Source: Meandrina meandrites
Lineage: Eukaryota; Cnidaria; Anthozoa; Scleractinia; Meandrinidae
Assembly: GCA_963693305.1 (NCBI GenBank)
Contig: OY855905.1
Span: 34,332,137 to 34,396,136, forward strand
Direction: 5' to 3'
Length of the DNA: 64,000 bases
The first letter of the stretch is position 1; each line of letters opens with the position of its first letter. Positions 10,660-20,104 of this stretch are shown here, in pieces. The notes below the pieces were generated by a model that was not told the origin of the DNA, searched no databases, and saw nothing but the letters and a program-made list of their open reading frames with translations. The position numbers and the translations under genes were made by a program.

Positions 10660-12560
10660 TGAAAATGTTCATGTTTATGTTTATGTCATGTTTATGTTTT
10701 TTGCCTGAAAAAGGGCAAAAATTAAATAATAAAGCACAAACATGTCGAGATTTAAATTTGTCAAAGTTTCAATGGAGTTATCTTCAGATTTCCCTTGTTA
10801 AGTCTAGAATAGTAAATGATACTGGAAATTAAATTTATTGTTGAGTGAAAATGGGATATAAAATTATTTTGTACAGGAAGAACAACAAAAGGTAGTGTGT
10901 TAAAAAAAGAGAATGCAAATGTTAAATAATTTTCAAATTTAATAACACATCAAAATAAGTACATACATGATCAAGACATTTATGCCTCATATTACAATCT
11001 TGGAACTATTTTACTAATAGACCAGGAGATTGCAACCAGCAATTACACGTAAAATAAACTCAAGAGACAAGGCATCAAATATCAGCCATATCAACTAGTT
11101 TCAAGATCCACCACTGGACCACACACAGATCTAACCACAAAGTCTCACATAGGAGAAGAACACCCCTCGCCTGGATGCTACACCATGGTCACCTATTGAA
11201 GAAAAAGAACCGTATATCTTGAATAGTTCTTAAGGAAGATATATTTCTAAGAGCACTATGCTCTCTTTTATTAACCTTTTTATATTAATCCTTTTATCTA
11301 GCATTAGCCCTCAGTTGTTAGATAATACATATTTACCCTCTTGTTGGTGGAGGATGGCCCAAACTTCAAACTGAAATTCTTTCAAAAGGATATTTTGTAA
11401 GAGTTTCAAATTGCCAGTAACATTTTTAAATGTCAACAATACAACTCTGTACCAGCAACTGCTGAACACTTGGGTTAAAATGTAAGATGGTGGTTAGTCG
11501 GGGTTTAATTTGTCCTGAGTAACTTAATTGTTGGCCTACCATACAAATAATAAATTAAGAAAAATAATCAGTAACAGTCCATGTAACACTTATTCTAAAG
11601 TAGGTATTTACGAAATGTGATAATAAATCACACCAGGCAAATCAATATTTACTTATTTTTGTCCAGTGCAAAATGGTTCAATGCTTCCTTATACTGAATT
11701 AACTCCTCCCACTATTGTTTGTGTGACCATGAGGTTGTAATTGAGGATTAAGATATATAGATGAGTCTCTTTTTGAGGTTAATGGAGTGTCAGTAGTAGG
11801 CAATACTGCCAATTATACACCATATCCTCTGGGTTACTACCCTTTAAAAGGAATTTTGGGAGGGTTTTCATGGGACCAAGAAAATCTTGACCCCACTTTG
11901 AGATTAAGCCTGGTTTTTACTTGCAAATTGCAATCACAAGGGCAAGTGAAAATGAAGGTCAGCATAAGCCTAAGCAGAAAATTTTTACTAGTTACAAGGC
12001 TCAAATGCTCAGACATTGGAGAAATCTGGAACCAGTGTTTTAATAATTGTTCAGACATGGCCAGCGGTCGTAAATTTCCTTGTCCTTATGTCTTTTTCAA
12101 TTTTCATGCAACATAATGCAAATGCCGGCACAAGAAAAGGAAACTATTAAAATTTTGATCCATGTGCTTGTGCTGGTGTCAAAGCTGTTTTTTGAATACT
12201 GAAAACTGTTAAAAGCCTGGTTTTCACTGGTGGTACAAGCATATTGCTGGCTTTAATACAACTGACGTCATGGCAGCCATATATGCTAGGGGACAAGAAC
12301 AAAGCGTTTTCCTCCACTGGGAACTAAACTTTTTTACCCAGACCTCACTGCAGGAGTACCCAATAAAATTCTAACTCGAGTCCGATGCTTCCTCCAAACG
12401 TTTTCGCCGAGCGATCAAAATTATGATTTTTCATGAACCTAAAAGCAAGGCATGATTCGAATTCGTCGGTTCAATTGCTTTTGACATTATGTGAAATTGG
12501 GGGAAATATTCACGGTAACTGATGATCGCAATAAGTGATTTCTGTATTTAAAGCTTACAT
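10660..12560. other. Interior of the 7 kb element, no gene seen
   Basis: AT-rich DNA with a short TTTATGTT-type simple repeat near 10668-10700. No open frame shows recognisable protein features. This is where a hAT transposase would be expected if the element were autonomous; none is seen. Confidence 0.5.
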
Positions 12561-12563
12561 GTG

Positions 12564-12740
12564 CAGGGGCGGATCCAGGAATTTTTTAAAGGGGGGGTTG
12601 TACACTATTGTAGTAACCTTTAATGCAAAAAACAATTTTATTCAATTATTTTTCAGGAAGAATAAAAAGAAAATAACTAAAAAATTTTGCCCAAAGGGGG
12701 GGTTGCAACCCCCATCACCCCTCCCCTGGATCCGCCTCTG
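12564..12740. mobile_element. 177-bp hAT-like MITE with 5-bp target duplication
   Basis: Ends are CAGGGGCGGATCCAGG and CCTGGATCCGCCTCTG (one mismatch in 16). The direct flank is ATGTG (12559-12563 and 12741-12745). G-runs and C-runs lie just inside the ends. Same type as 43250-43415. Confidence 0.8.
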
Positions 12741-12859
12741 ATGTGATGTATTGTACCCTTCACTGGAGCAAAATTGTTCAAACAAAAAGCGAGTAAAAGA
12801 ATACTGACCTTTATTATAACACACAGCTTGTGTGATGTCTTTTCCAGTTCACGTGCGCA

Positions 12860-13510
12860 CTAGTTTATAGAACAAAAACGCCTCCAGTGATGCCGACATC
12901 TCAAACTTCAAGACCTGTGATAAGTATATCGCCGAGGTAGACACTACAAACTAAAACCACGAGTAATTCATCCATAGCTTAGTAAACAGAATAGGCTATT
13001 TCACTTAACGTTTTCCGTGCATTAGCTATCGCTAGGTCCAAAAGTTGGAACGACACGTGTTTTGTGAGTGTGAAATTATCCGCCATGACACAGTACTTCG
13101 CTCCCCGCAGGTCTCAGTCATTTTCCTTCAAACTTCCCTTAAACTGCATCTGAAATCAAAATCTTTCCGGCAATGGTCAAAGCAATCTATGTGCAACGTG
13201 TCGCTGTTCCACAGTACAAAATCACAAGAACTGTCAGTTCAGAAACACGAAGACAACATGCCTGCTACAAACTTCTTTTCGACGTCTTGCAGAGATGACT
13301 CGCTCGAAATTTTAACTCCAAGGCTTGTGATACGATATTCCAGCCATAGCCACTGCAAACTACAACCACCAGTGTTTGATCCGTGGTGTTGTAAACAGAA
13401 TAGGCTATTTAAATAATCACTTTTGGTATATCCGTGATTGCTAGATCCAAAAGTTGGCAGGTCAATTATTTGGAGTAAGCGAAATTTTCCGCCATGACAC
13501 AAAAGTACAC
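12860..13510 (-). repeat. Inverted copies of the 207-bp unit at the right end of the 7 kb element
   Basis: The inverse motif CCGCCATGACAC occurs at 13081-13092 and 13490-13501. Inverse forms of the other unit landmarks also occur: AAACAGAATAGGCTATTT twice, CCACCAGTG/CCACGAG and TCCAAAAGTTGG twice. This array is shorter and more diverged than the left one. It forms the inner part of the right terminal inverted repeat. Confidence 0.7.
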
Positions 13511-13948
13511 CGTCGTTATTTGCCATCAATTTTGTAGTAAAGCTATTTCTTTTACCGACATCTGTCCACAAATAGTCGAGGCAATGTCCCTACAACCTCT
13601 CTCGACTGCATAGACCAAAATTATACGAGGCTGTCCACTCCCAAAAAACCAAACAAACACGTCTACTTGAAAATTATTTTCGACGATTCGCGGAGACGAG
13701 GTGCTCGACATTTTTGCGCATTTTTGACCGGATGTGACGTCAAATTAGCGGCGATGATGGTAACACGAAAAATCCTTAAAAAATCGGCGAGTCTTCGGCC
13801 CCCCCTGCTACGAACCTAACAGGTATATCACAGGTGTGCAATTACACAATTTTTCACCATAAACTGCTATTTACTTTTAAAAATTTAATTTATTAAGGTG
13901 AACATTATTCAAAACGTATTTTATGTCATTAAATAAATTATAAAATGG

Positions 13949-14921
13949 CAGGGCCCGCGCAGAGGGAGGGCCCCCCCCCCACTTTTTTATAGTAAAAAGA
14001 AAAAATAAGAAGAACTTAAGTAAATAAGCAAGTAAAGAAAGAAATAAAGGAAAAAAATATTATTATTATTATTGAACGAACAATTACTAAAAGTATTATA
14101 TTTGAACTCCTTTTTAGAAGCTGGTGATAAATTTTGTTTTAGAGTTCCATTTTCGTAATCATGTATCGAGTGCATCTGGTGAATAATCATTCAGTTTCCA
14201 CTGCCCGAAGAATAAACATTTTGCCCAACAAGAGAGATTAAGTAACTTGACAATGATAAACAGTCGTGAAGAATGGTTTTTGACATCACTAACGAATTTG
14301 CAGATTGTAGCAATAACAGAAAGAGAAATACCGTTTATAACGTTAACCTGGAGTATAGCAAAAATCACCAGATCCCTGGTTTGTAAACGCTAATGGTAGT
14401 AGTACTGATTTGGAGTAAATTATCTTGCTTCAAGCAGGATTTGATAGTGAATCTATAGGTCTGGTTCTAAATGTTAAGTATGCTTATACTGTAAAAACAT
14501 TACAACAATATAGCAAGGCCGATAAGTACTATGTGATAAAATAACTTTGCAAGACAAAAACACGACCAGAACGATAAAGTAGGGCTACAATCACAGTCAG
14601 CCATTCCGTTCTTTTTGGGACTCATCAGCGTGTTGTAGCAAATCTAAATCTAAATAATGCCAGCTCGAAGGCCAGCGCAATAATCTCTTGTAGATCCCGG
14701 TACGTTAGCACCATTGTTGTTTGCGGACAGCTGCTGTTTCAAGTTGTAAAAACATTGCGCTTTAACACACTGTTTGTTAATTTTAAATCCACCTTCCGAT
14801 ATCTGAGAGTAACTAAAACCCTAATTTTCCCAGGGTAGCATGCTCCCCCCCCCCCCCCCCCCAAAAAAAATCTGGCTTACGCTTGAGCCCCCCCACTCAA
14901 AATCTTGCTGCGCGGGCCCTG
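13949..14921. mobile_element. 973-bp hAT-like element with 5-bp target duplication
   Basis: Ends are CAGGGCCCGCGCAG and CTGCGCGGGCCCTG, with AATGG on both sides (13944-13948 and 14922-14926). Subterminal poly-C tracts are inverted in context (GGAGGGCCCCC at the left; GAGCCCCCCCACTC at the right). No intact reading frame. It lies within the 9.4 kb element, beside the 7 kb element. Confidence 0.8.
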
Positions 14922-15184
14922 AATGGTAACGTTAAAGTACACGCTATGTATTTAATGATTTAATAAAACAAAGTAGGACTGTTTTTAATTAATTCCATCA
15001 CATCGCGTTGTGAATAAAGCAGATTTTCGCAACAAAAATTCGTGCACAGGGCTGCAGTCCAACAAAATTCTTGCACAGGCAATGGGCCGAAATTCCTGCA
15101 AGCTAAAATTCCCCCCCCCCCCCCCTCCTCTCCCAATCACTTTTCTAATGGTCCTTCCCTAAATCAAACCAACAGTCTGGTGTG

Positions 15185-15378
15185 ATCAACAATCGGAATA
15201 TGACTTCACTTCTGAAGAGGAGGAAAACCAGTTAGTGGAAGAGGAAGAGAGTGGAGTTGAACACTATGAGATGCCAGTCACTCAGTTTGATCACCATACT
15301 TTTTGTTTCCTTCCCATCAGACCAAAAACTAATGCCTATAGTTGCCCAGCGACCACAAAGAAACCGTATAATTATTTA
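15185..15378 (+). pseudogene. Acidic C-terminal fragment of the transposon-type ORF
   Basis: Plus-strand frame reading SEYDFTSEEEENQLVEEEE, then ending at a stop shortly after 15370. The acidic LSEYDSDSSDDEDY stretch of the minus-strand pseudogene is its likely counterpart. This places the fragment as the continuation of the frame that starts at 6353, interrupted by nested insertions. Confidence 0.45.
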
Positions 15379-16328
15379 TAGACTTGATCAATTCGTTTCC
15401 TAACCACGTGATTCGTGAAATCTAAAAATTTTTTTCCGTGATTCGTGAATTTACGGAAATTTAACCCGTGACTCGAGATCCAGACCACCCCCCCTTCCAG
15501 ACCCTGTGCAAAGGCTATGCTTCCGTCTTGGAGTGCAGAGATAGAGTAAATGCACACGATGGGAGGGGGATCACTCTGAAGATTGCAACAATTCTCTCCA
15601 AGGTTTTCCGAGTCTGTGCCATGCTGAACTGCCAAAAACCCTTGGTGTCTGCAAGGAGGAGATGATGACTCCTGAGGCACATGCTTCGAATGCGCTTGCA
15701 TCCTTCTGAATACGGAAGCAATGATGTTATTGATCCGCACAAGACATGCCCATTCGAACAAACCGTGATAGTGTACACCTAACTCGTCCTATCGGAGGCA
15801 CAGGCTTTGATACAGTCAGTAAGCTTGCAGATAGTGGATGGCTTCATATCCGTTTCCAATTTTAGAAGTTGACCTTCCTTCAACCCCACTGCCTGCGTTA
15901 TGCACTCTAACAATCGTGACCTCGAGGTTTTCTCCGAGGCCTTTACTCCTTGCCATTTCTTCTAACCCAGTGAAGGTTTTTAAGTGCTTCTGGAGTCTGT
16001 AGAGCTCTCTGTGTTCGTCGCTTAGCGGGACATTTAATTTTCTTTGTGGATCGCCGCGGTACCTCTGGCGCTAGAAGCCTGGCCTGTGGCCGCAAGAAAG
16101 AACGACACCGAAACTGACTGTCAAGGAAGCAGAGCTGGAATTTTTAGCAGATTACGTTAGCAAACAACACCATGTTATGCTTCATCGACTTTATTTAGTA
16201 ATTTCGCTTTTACTTTTTGCTCAAAAGTTCCCCGTTTAAAAACCCATACAAATTCTTACATTAAGACCGCCATTTTAATATAGATGGTCTACCTGTGATC
16301 AATCAACTATGCTGTTATTAAATGCTGT

Positions 16329-16406
16329 TAGCCTCCTACGTACTACGCAGACGCTCTTCTGGCTCGTTTGCGTGACGAGCCAAAAGAACGTCTGTGTAGG
16401 AGCCTA
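16329..16406. repeat. Palindromic element TAGCCTCCTACG, 78 bp
   Basis: Imperfect palindrome with TAGCCTCCTAC and GTAGGAGCCTA ends, AGACG(C/T)TCTT in both arms and a GGCTCGT...ACGAGCC centre. A CTATGCTGT(T/G)ATTAAAT stretch occurs on both sides (16307-16323 and 16406-16422), possibly from the insertion. It lies just upstream of the first cystinosin-like gene. Confidence 0.65.
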
Positions 16407-16451
16407 CTATGCTGTGATTAAATTTGCCGGTGATTGCCTCCACTCGCAGTC

Positions 16452-18931
16452 ATGGCCAACACGACTTTCCTCGACATTTTGGCTGATGTCGTTGGCTGGG
16501 GTTATTTCTTATGTTGGATAGTATCCTTCCTCCCACAGATATACGAAAACTGGAGACGAAAATGTGTGGTGGGCTTGTCGTTCGATACGTTGGCCTGTTA
16601 TTTCCTCAGCTATGTGATGTACACGATTTACAATGTGACTGTCTACTTCGACCCAAAGCTAATCCTTGCCAATTCGCACGACGATAACCCTGTAAAGCTG
16701 ACGGATGTCGTGTATGCTAACGTTGCCTTTGTCTGTACAATTTCCCTTGTAATACAGTGTTTGATGTATGATCGGGTATCGCAGAAAATTCATACTAGCA
16801 GTGTCGTCGTTTGTATTTGTTGTTTGCTTGCTCTGGCTGCCCTAACCGTGCTGAGCTGTTTTGGGATCGGTTCGTGGTTTTTGGTCCTTCAGTTCTGTGG
16901 ATACGTGAAGCTGGTTGTTTCATTTGGAACGGTAAGTTATTTACCGAGGATATTTATAGCCTACGTGTAGTGTAGCTACACGTAGGCTAGGTTATTTACC
17001 GACTTCACCTGAGCGAGGTCCCCTGTTTTATGAGTCAAATGAGTCAATGAGTCAGGGTTATTTTTTTAAAAACAAAGTAGGTTATTATATATTGAACCAT
17101 CGTTAGCCTGTGTTCAAGTAAGCTTAGAAGCACTCCACGTTGCGTACGGTAGTTCTACTCTGGATTTCTTGCGGTTAGTTCCACTCCAGTGTGCTTGCGG
17201 AGTTAGTTCCACTCCAGTTTGCTGGCAGTTAGTTCCATTCTGGTTTGCTTGCGGTTAGCTATTATAAGTTAGCAAGGACAGCACTATTTTCAAATTAATA
17301 ACCACTATTTAAAATTTGACTCATTGACTTATTGACTCATGACCCATGACTCATTAGCCTGCGAATACAGCCGCCTCTCATCGCTCCCGGCCGGTTTGGA
17401 ATTTCGCACGTAGTAGCGGGAGCGAGTGAGAGGCGGCTGTATTCGCTGAGGCTAATGACTCATTGACTCATAAAAACTTTACTCGTCTTACTCTTCTGGC
17501 CCGAGCCTAGGCTACCGGCGTCGGGTCCGTGTGAAGTAAACACTTTCAGCCCGGCCTCGATGAAATTGAGACGTCTTATATTCTTTTGGGACCTCTTATA
17601 GTCTTTCTTTATTTATATGAATATATGGTATCCGATAACCTATATGGTATCCAGTCACCTCGCCACCAGGGAATCTCGCGACCATCCAACTCGCCACCAA
17701 AACTGGTGTATTCCTCGTTCTTTCACCCATGAGCCGAGGTGACTTTGCTTGGTGGCGAGGTGGTTGGCGGCGAGTCTTCGTGGTGGCGAGGTAACCGGTA
17801 ACCGAATATATGATACGTATAATGAAAAAATACTGCACAGTTTCTATAGAAAAAGGTATTCAACTGCGCCTTGCCATAAGGCAGGCATAAGATAATAAAA
17901 TCAATACATAATAGCAAGACTCAAAATTTACATCACAAACATAGACTTGCCCACAAGTCGAGCTCGCAGAGCGCAAAGCGCGAGAGCTCGGGGTCGTACT
18001 AGCCTGCGTTGCAGACGAAACTAAACCCCGGTATACTATACCGGGGTTTAGTTTCGTCTGCAACGCAGGCTAGGTCGTACTGCCTAAACCGGAAACGAGA
18101 AGCGAACGACTTTTAGAAATTCAAATCACAAACAGTGCAGTTAAAGTCTTATAAAATAACAATTTAAAAGATTTAAGTTTACTATTATTTCTAGTTTATA
18201 CTTATTAAACTAGAAATACTCGCGCCTCCGTTTGGTCAAGCCTAAGAATGTTAAACTGTGAGACATTGTGAACGAACCAGCCAAACGCGCACGCAACAAT
18301 TCAAAGCAACATACCGTATTTACTTGTTAAAGCCCCTCCCCCCCCCCCCCTGGCAGACGTCTCCTATTTCCTTCATGCGGCGGACCGCGGAATGAAGGAA
18401 ACAGGAGACGTCTGCGCGCACGCAAGCTGACGATTGCAACTTTAACAACATTTGAGAAAAAAATATGACGTGGTTGAACGTTGAAGTACTGATATTTTGT
18501 GAGTTACAACAGCCGGGAACTGTTTGACTTGACATAAGGATAAATTAAACCTTAAAATTTACTTTTTCATTATTTAGTACTGCCCTCAAGTTTGGCTTAA
18601 TTTCAAGCGGAAGTCGACAGTGGGATTTCATATTGGGGGAGTGCTGCTTGATTTTGGAGGTGGAGTTCTTAGCTTGCTACAAATGGATCTGTACTGCCTC
18701 ATTGAACACAGTAACAATCAACTGACTGGGAACATTCCCAAGATGGCGCTAGCTGTGGTCTCACTTTTATTCAACATCATCCTTGTCTGGCAGCATTATG
18801 TCTTCTACTTTGGCAATAAACACGACGATGCCAATGAAAAAGAACCTCTGCTGGGAGGCGCAAACCGGAAGACTAACTTTTATGCCGTACACGTTAACGC
18901 TGAAGATAGAGATTTTCTGCCGAGGAGTTAG
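16452..18931 (+). CDS. CTNS: Cystinosin-like PQ-loop transporter, copy 1
   Basis: Probable lysosomal H+/cystine symporter of the PQ-loop family. Two exons: 16452-16931 and 18578-18931 (stop TAG 18929-18931), phase-0 junction, intron 1646 bp, 277 residues. PQ-loop 1 is SFLPQIYENWRRK (P28-Q29), with GLSFD after it. PQ-loop 2 is CPQVWLNFKRKST (P163-Q164), followed by GGVLLDFGGG, matching cystinosin's VLLDFTGG. An Asp in KLTDVV fits the transport Asp before helix 3. Human cystinosin has a third functional Asp near its last helix; the aligned site here is Asn (LLFNIIL). The start ATG (G at +4) lies directly before helix 1, so the long glycosylated lumenal N-terminus of vertebrate cystinosin is absent unless an upstream exon exists. 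The tail carries EKEPLL, an acidic dileucine lysosomal sorting motif. It is shorter than copy 2, ending at PRS. Confidence 0.85.
16957..16989. repeat. Short palindrome TAGCCTACGTGTAG, 33 bp
   Basis: Arms TAGCCTACGTGTAG and CTACACGTAGGCTA surround a short TGTAG centre, about 25 bases after the exon-1 donor of cystinosin-like copy 1. The 12-mer GTTATTTACCGA occurs on each side (16936-16947, which overlaps the donor-proximal sequence, and 16991-17002). Confidence 0.75.
17029..17476. mobile_element. Element with TTATGAGTCAATGAGTCA-type ends
   Basis: Left end near 17029 (TTATGAGTCAAATGAGTCAATGAGTCA in pieces) and right end near 17455-17476 (TGACTCATTGACTCATAA) are inverted. Additional GACTCATTGACT copies lie at 17320-17352. 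Inside are four tandem units of about 27 bp with core GGTTAGTTCCA(C/T)TC (17160-17265), and a nested palindrome (17355-17454). In the intron of cystinosin-like copy 1. Confidence 0.55.
17355..17454. mobile_element. 100-bp palindromic MITE, TAGCCTGCG family
   Basis: Arms TAGCCTGCGAATACAGCCGC and GCGGCTGTATTCGCTGAGGCTA pair, continuing as CTCTC...GAGAG, with a short GC-rich centre. The 9-bp direct flank ATGACTCAT is at 17346-17354 and 17455-17463, showing insertion by a mobile mechanism. Confidence 0.8.
17605..17830. repeat. Imperfect foldback repeat with GGTGGCGAG units
   Basis: CTCGCCACCA occurs near 17655 and 17690 and its inverse TGGTGGCGAGG near 17750 and 17782. ATATATG-rich outer arms lie on both sides. 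It forms an imperfect inverted repeat of about 225 bp in the copy-1 intron. No coding capacity. Confidence 0.55.
18000..18072. mobile_element. 73-bp perfect palindromic MITE, TAGCCTGCG family
   Basis: A perfect odd palindrome centred on 18036: arms TAGCCTGCGTTGCAGACGAA... of 36 bases each. Direct flank GGTCGTAC (17992-17999 and 18073-18080), extendable to 9 bp. Same ends as 17355-17454. Confidence 0.85.
18353..18415. repeat. 63-bp palindrome GCAGACGTCTCCT
   Basis: Arms GCAGACGTCTCCTATTTCC and GGAAACAGGAGACGTCTGC (one mismatch) with continuing TTCAT/ATGAA and a GC-rich centre. It sits directly after a C-run (18337-18350), in the copy-1 intron. Probably another small foldback element. Confidence 0.75.
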
Positions 18932-19128
18932 ACTTTCTTGTGACATGTTATATTTAGGTTTTCAGTTCTGGTACTGAGTTTGTCTCTTTGAGTGGAATGT
19001 GAGTGCTAGAAATGTGAAAAAAAAAACGACCTCGCGACTATGGAAACTGATTTATCAACAGCACCATAAGCCTACCCCCTCCCTTAGTCCTCCCCAAGTT
19101 TCCCGGGGCGTACAAGAGTCCTCTTTAT

Positions 19129-19296
19129 GGAACGTATTCACATGACGTCACGGCAACCACATTGGTGTTCCAAAGCAAAGAACCGCGGCCATATTGGTGT
19201 ACCAAGCATCCCACCGGGAAATAAAATCTATTTTTATTCAAAAATCGTCTTTTGTTAGGTAAACCAGACCGCTGGTCATGTCAGTGAATACGCTCT
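19129..19296. repeat. MITE-like element with GCGTATTCAC ends
   Basis: Left GAACGTATTCACATGAC and right GTCA(TG)TCAGTGAATACGCTC are inverted. The interior has CGGCAACCACATTGG and GGCCATATTGG words. It lies after copy 1 of the cystinosin-like gene. Borders approximate. Confidence 0.5.
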
Positions 19297-19299
19297 ATA

Positions 19300-20104
19300 T
19301 CATCCCCAGTAGGGCTTTAAAACTGTCACTTCACCTTTACTACTGCAGCGGTTATCACGCTTGCTTGAGGTTTCAAAAACAACAATCATGTTTCTAGTCT
19401 GATCTGTTTCTAGTTAAAACAATTTCACCAAGATACAATTATAACGGGTTTTAAAACATAACCGGAAGTATTTATTCTGTGACGGACGTTTTGATTAAAA
19501 TGGAAGACAACAATACAGTCATGCCCAGGTGATGGGAATATTACAGAAGATCGTCAATAAAGCGTTTATTTGTTTATGACATTTGCTACCAAGTTTCCAT
19601 TTGAACGTGAAAACAAGAAATTGTGTCACAAGAAATTGAAATTTTAGCTTTGGACAGCCAGGAGATAAATAAATATAAAGTTAAGAGCTGAGCATTGATG
19701 GCCCCGAAGTCACTGAAAATGCATCAAATGTTCTATATGAGCAAAGGGACAATTTATGGTTTCGAGTTTTTGTTAGGCTTGTAGCAACCAATAGTAAATT
19801 GAAGTCGATTCTGAGCGTTGGTCTGACTCCTTGTGTAACGCAACGCGTTTTTAATTTCCGTTTTGTGTGACACCTTCACATTCAACTATTCTGAAAGACT
19901 GATCAGAATAATTTTCTGACAATAGCTGCGACACACAAATCAAACTATACAAGACTTTTACGTCAAAACTCAACCGAAGAAGAAAGAAATAAACCGAACA
20001 AGTCCAACCATTGGTTGAATCATGTTACGTCACGTTCGCGCGTCTCGCCGTTTGCCGCATGACGCCAAACACGACTGTGCCGGTATCCGGAGTATTAGTT
20101 GATT
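19300..20104. other. Spacer between the cystinosin-like genes
   Basis: AT-rich DNA with no supportable gene; it must contain the promoter of copy 2. It shows little obvious similarity to the sequence upstream of copy 1, so the duplicated unit either did not include the promoter or the promoters have diverged. Confidence 0.5.

Larger units (their letters stand above)
6839..13807. mobile_element. 7.0 kb hAT-like element with 8-bp target duplication
   Basis: Ends are CAGGGGGGGCCGAAGACTCG (left) and its near-perfect inverse at the right, ending in CCCCCCCTG. The flanking 8-bp direct repeat is CTACGAAC (6831-6838 and 13808-13815). CAG...CTG ends with 8-bp duplications are the classic hAT signature. 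The inverted similarity reaches far inward: 6839-7090 pairs with 13560-13807. Beyond that both ends hold copies of a unit of about 207 bp. The centre (8.2-12.8 kb) holds other inserted elements and no intact transposase, so this is a non-autonomous or decayed copy. Confidence 0.8.
6084..15506. mobile_element. 9.4 kb hAT-like element with 6-bp target duplication
   Basis: The ends are inverted repeats beginning CAGGGTCTGGAAGGGG. Left end 6084; right end reads CCCCTTCCAGACCCTG ending at 15506. The flanking direct repeat is TGCAAA (6078-6083 and 15507-15512). Subterminal regions (6100-6240 and 15395-15480) are inverted copies rich in CGTGAATC-type words. Removing the element rejoins the minus-strand frame described above, which is strong support for the borders. 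CAGGG ends fit the hAT superfamily, although 8-bp duplications are usual there. Other elements (6839-13807, 13949-14921) are nested inside. No intact transposase is visible. Confidence 0.75.
5455..16073 (-). pseudogene. Broken transposon-type ORF split by a 9.4 kb insertion
   Basis: Minus-strand coding sequence runs from about 16073 down to 15507 and resumes at 6083 down to a stop at 5455-5457; the interval 6084-15506 is a later insertion. Upstream pieces include RYRGDPQRKLNVPL, LYRLQKHLKTFTGLEEMA and FRVIPLPSCAFTLSLHSK. Across the junction the frame continues as ADQDSRQLKILFSLSLLEKG. Downstream are TMKESLKRATKW-like sequence, then, after a frameshift near 5750, WASEHTKAVRQLSVRQNNTK and, after an in-frame stop, ELPVGDRV followed by an acidic Ser/Asp-rich stretch. 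There is at least one more frame change in 15.5-15.8 kb. A plus-strand partial copy sits inside the insertion (6353-6535), so this is a repeated, mobile-element-borne protein. I do not recognise a domain. The 327-codon open stretch at 5142-6125 is mostly out of the true frame past 5750. Confidence 0.6.
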
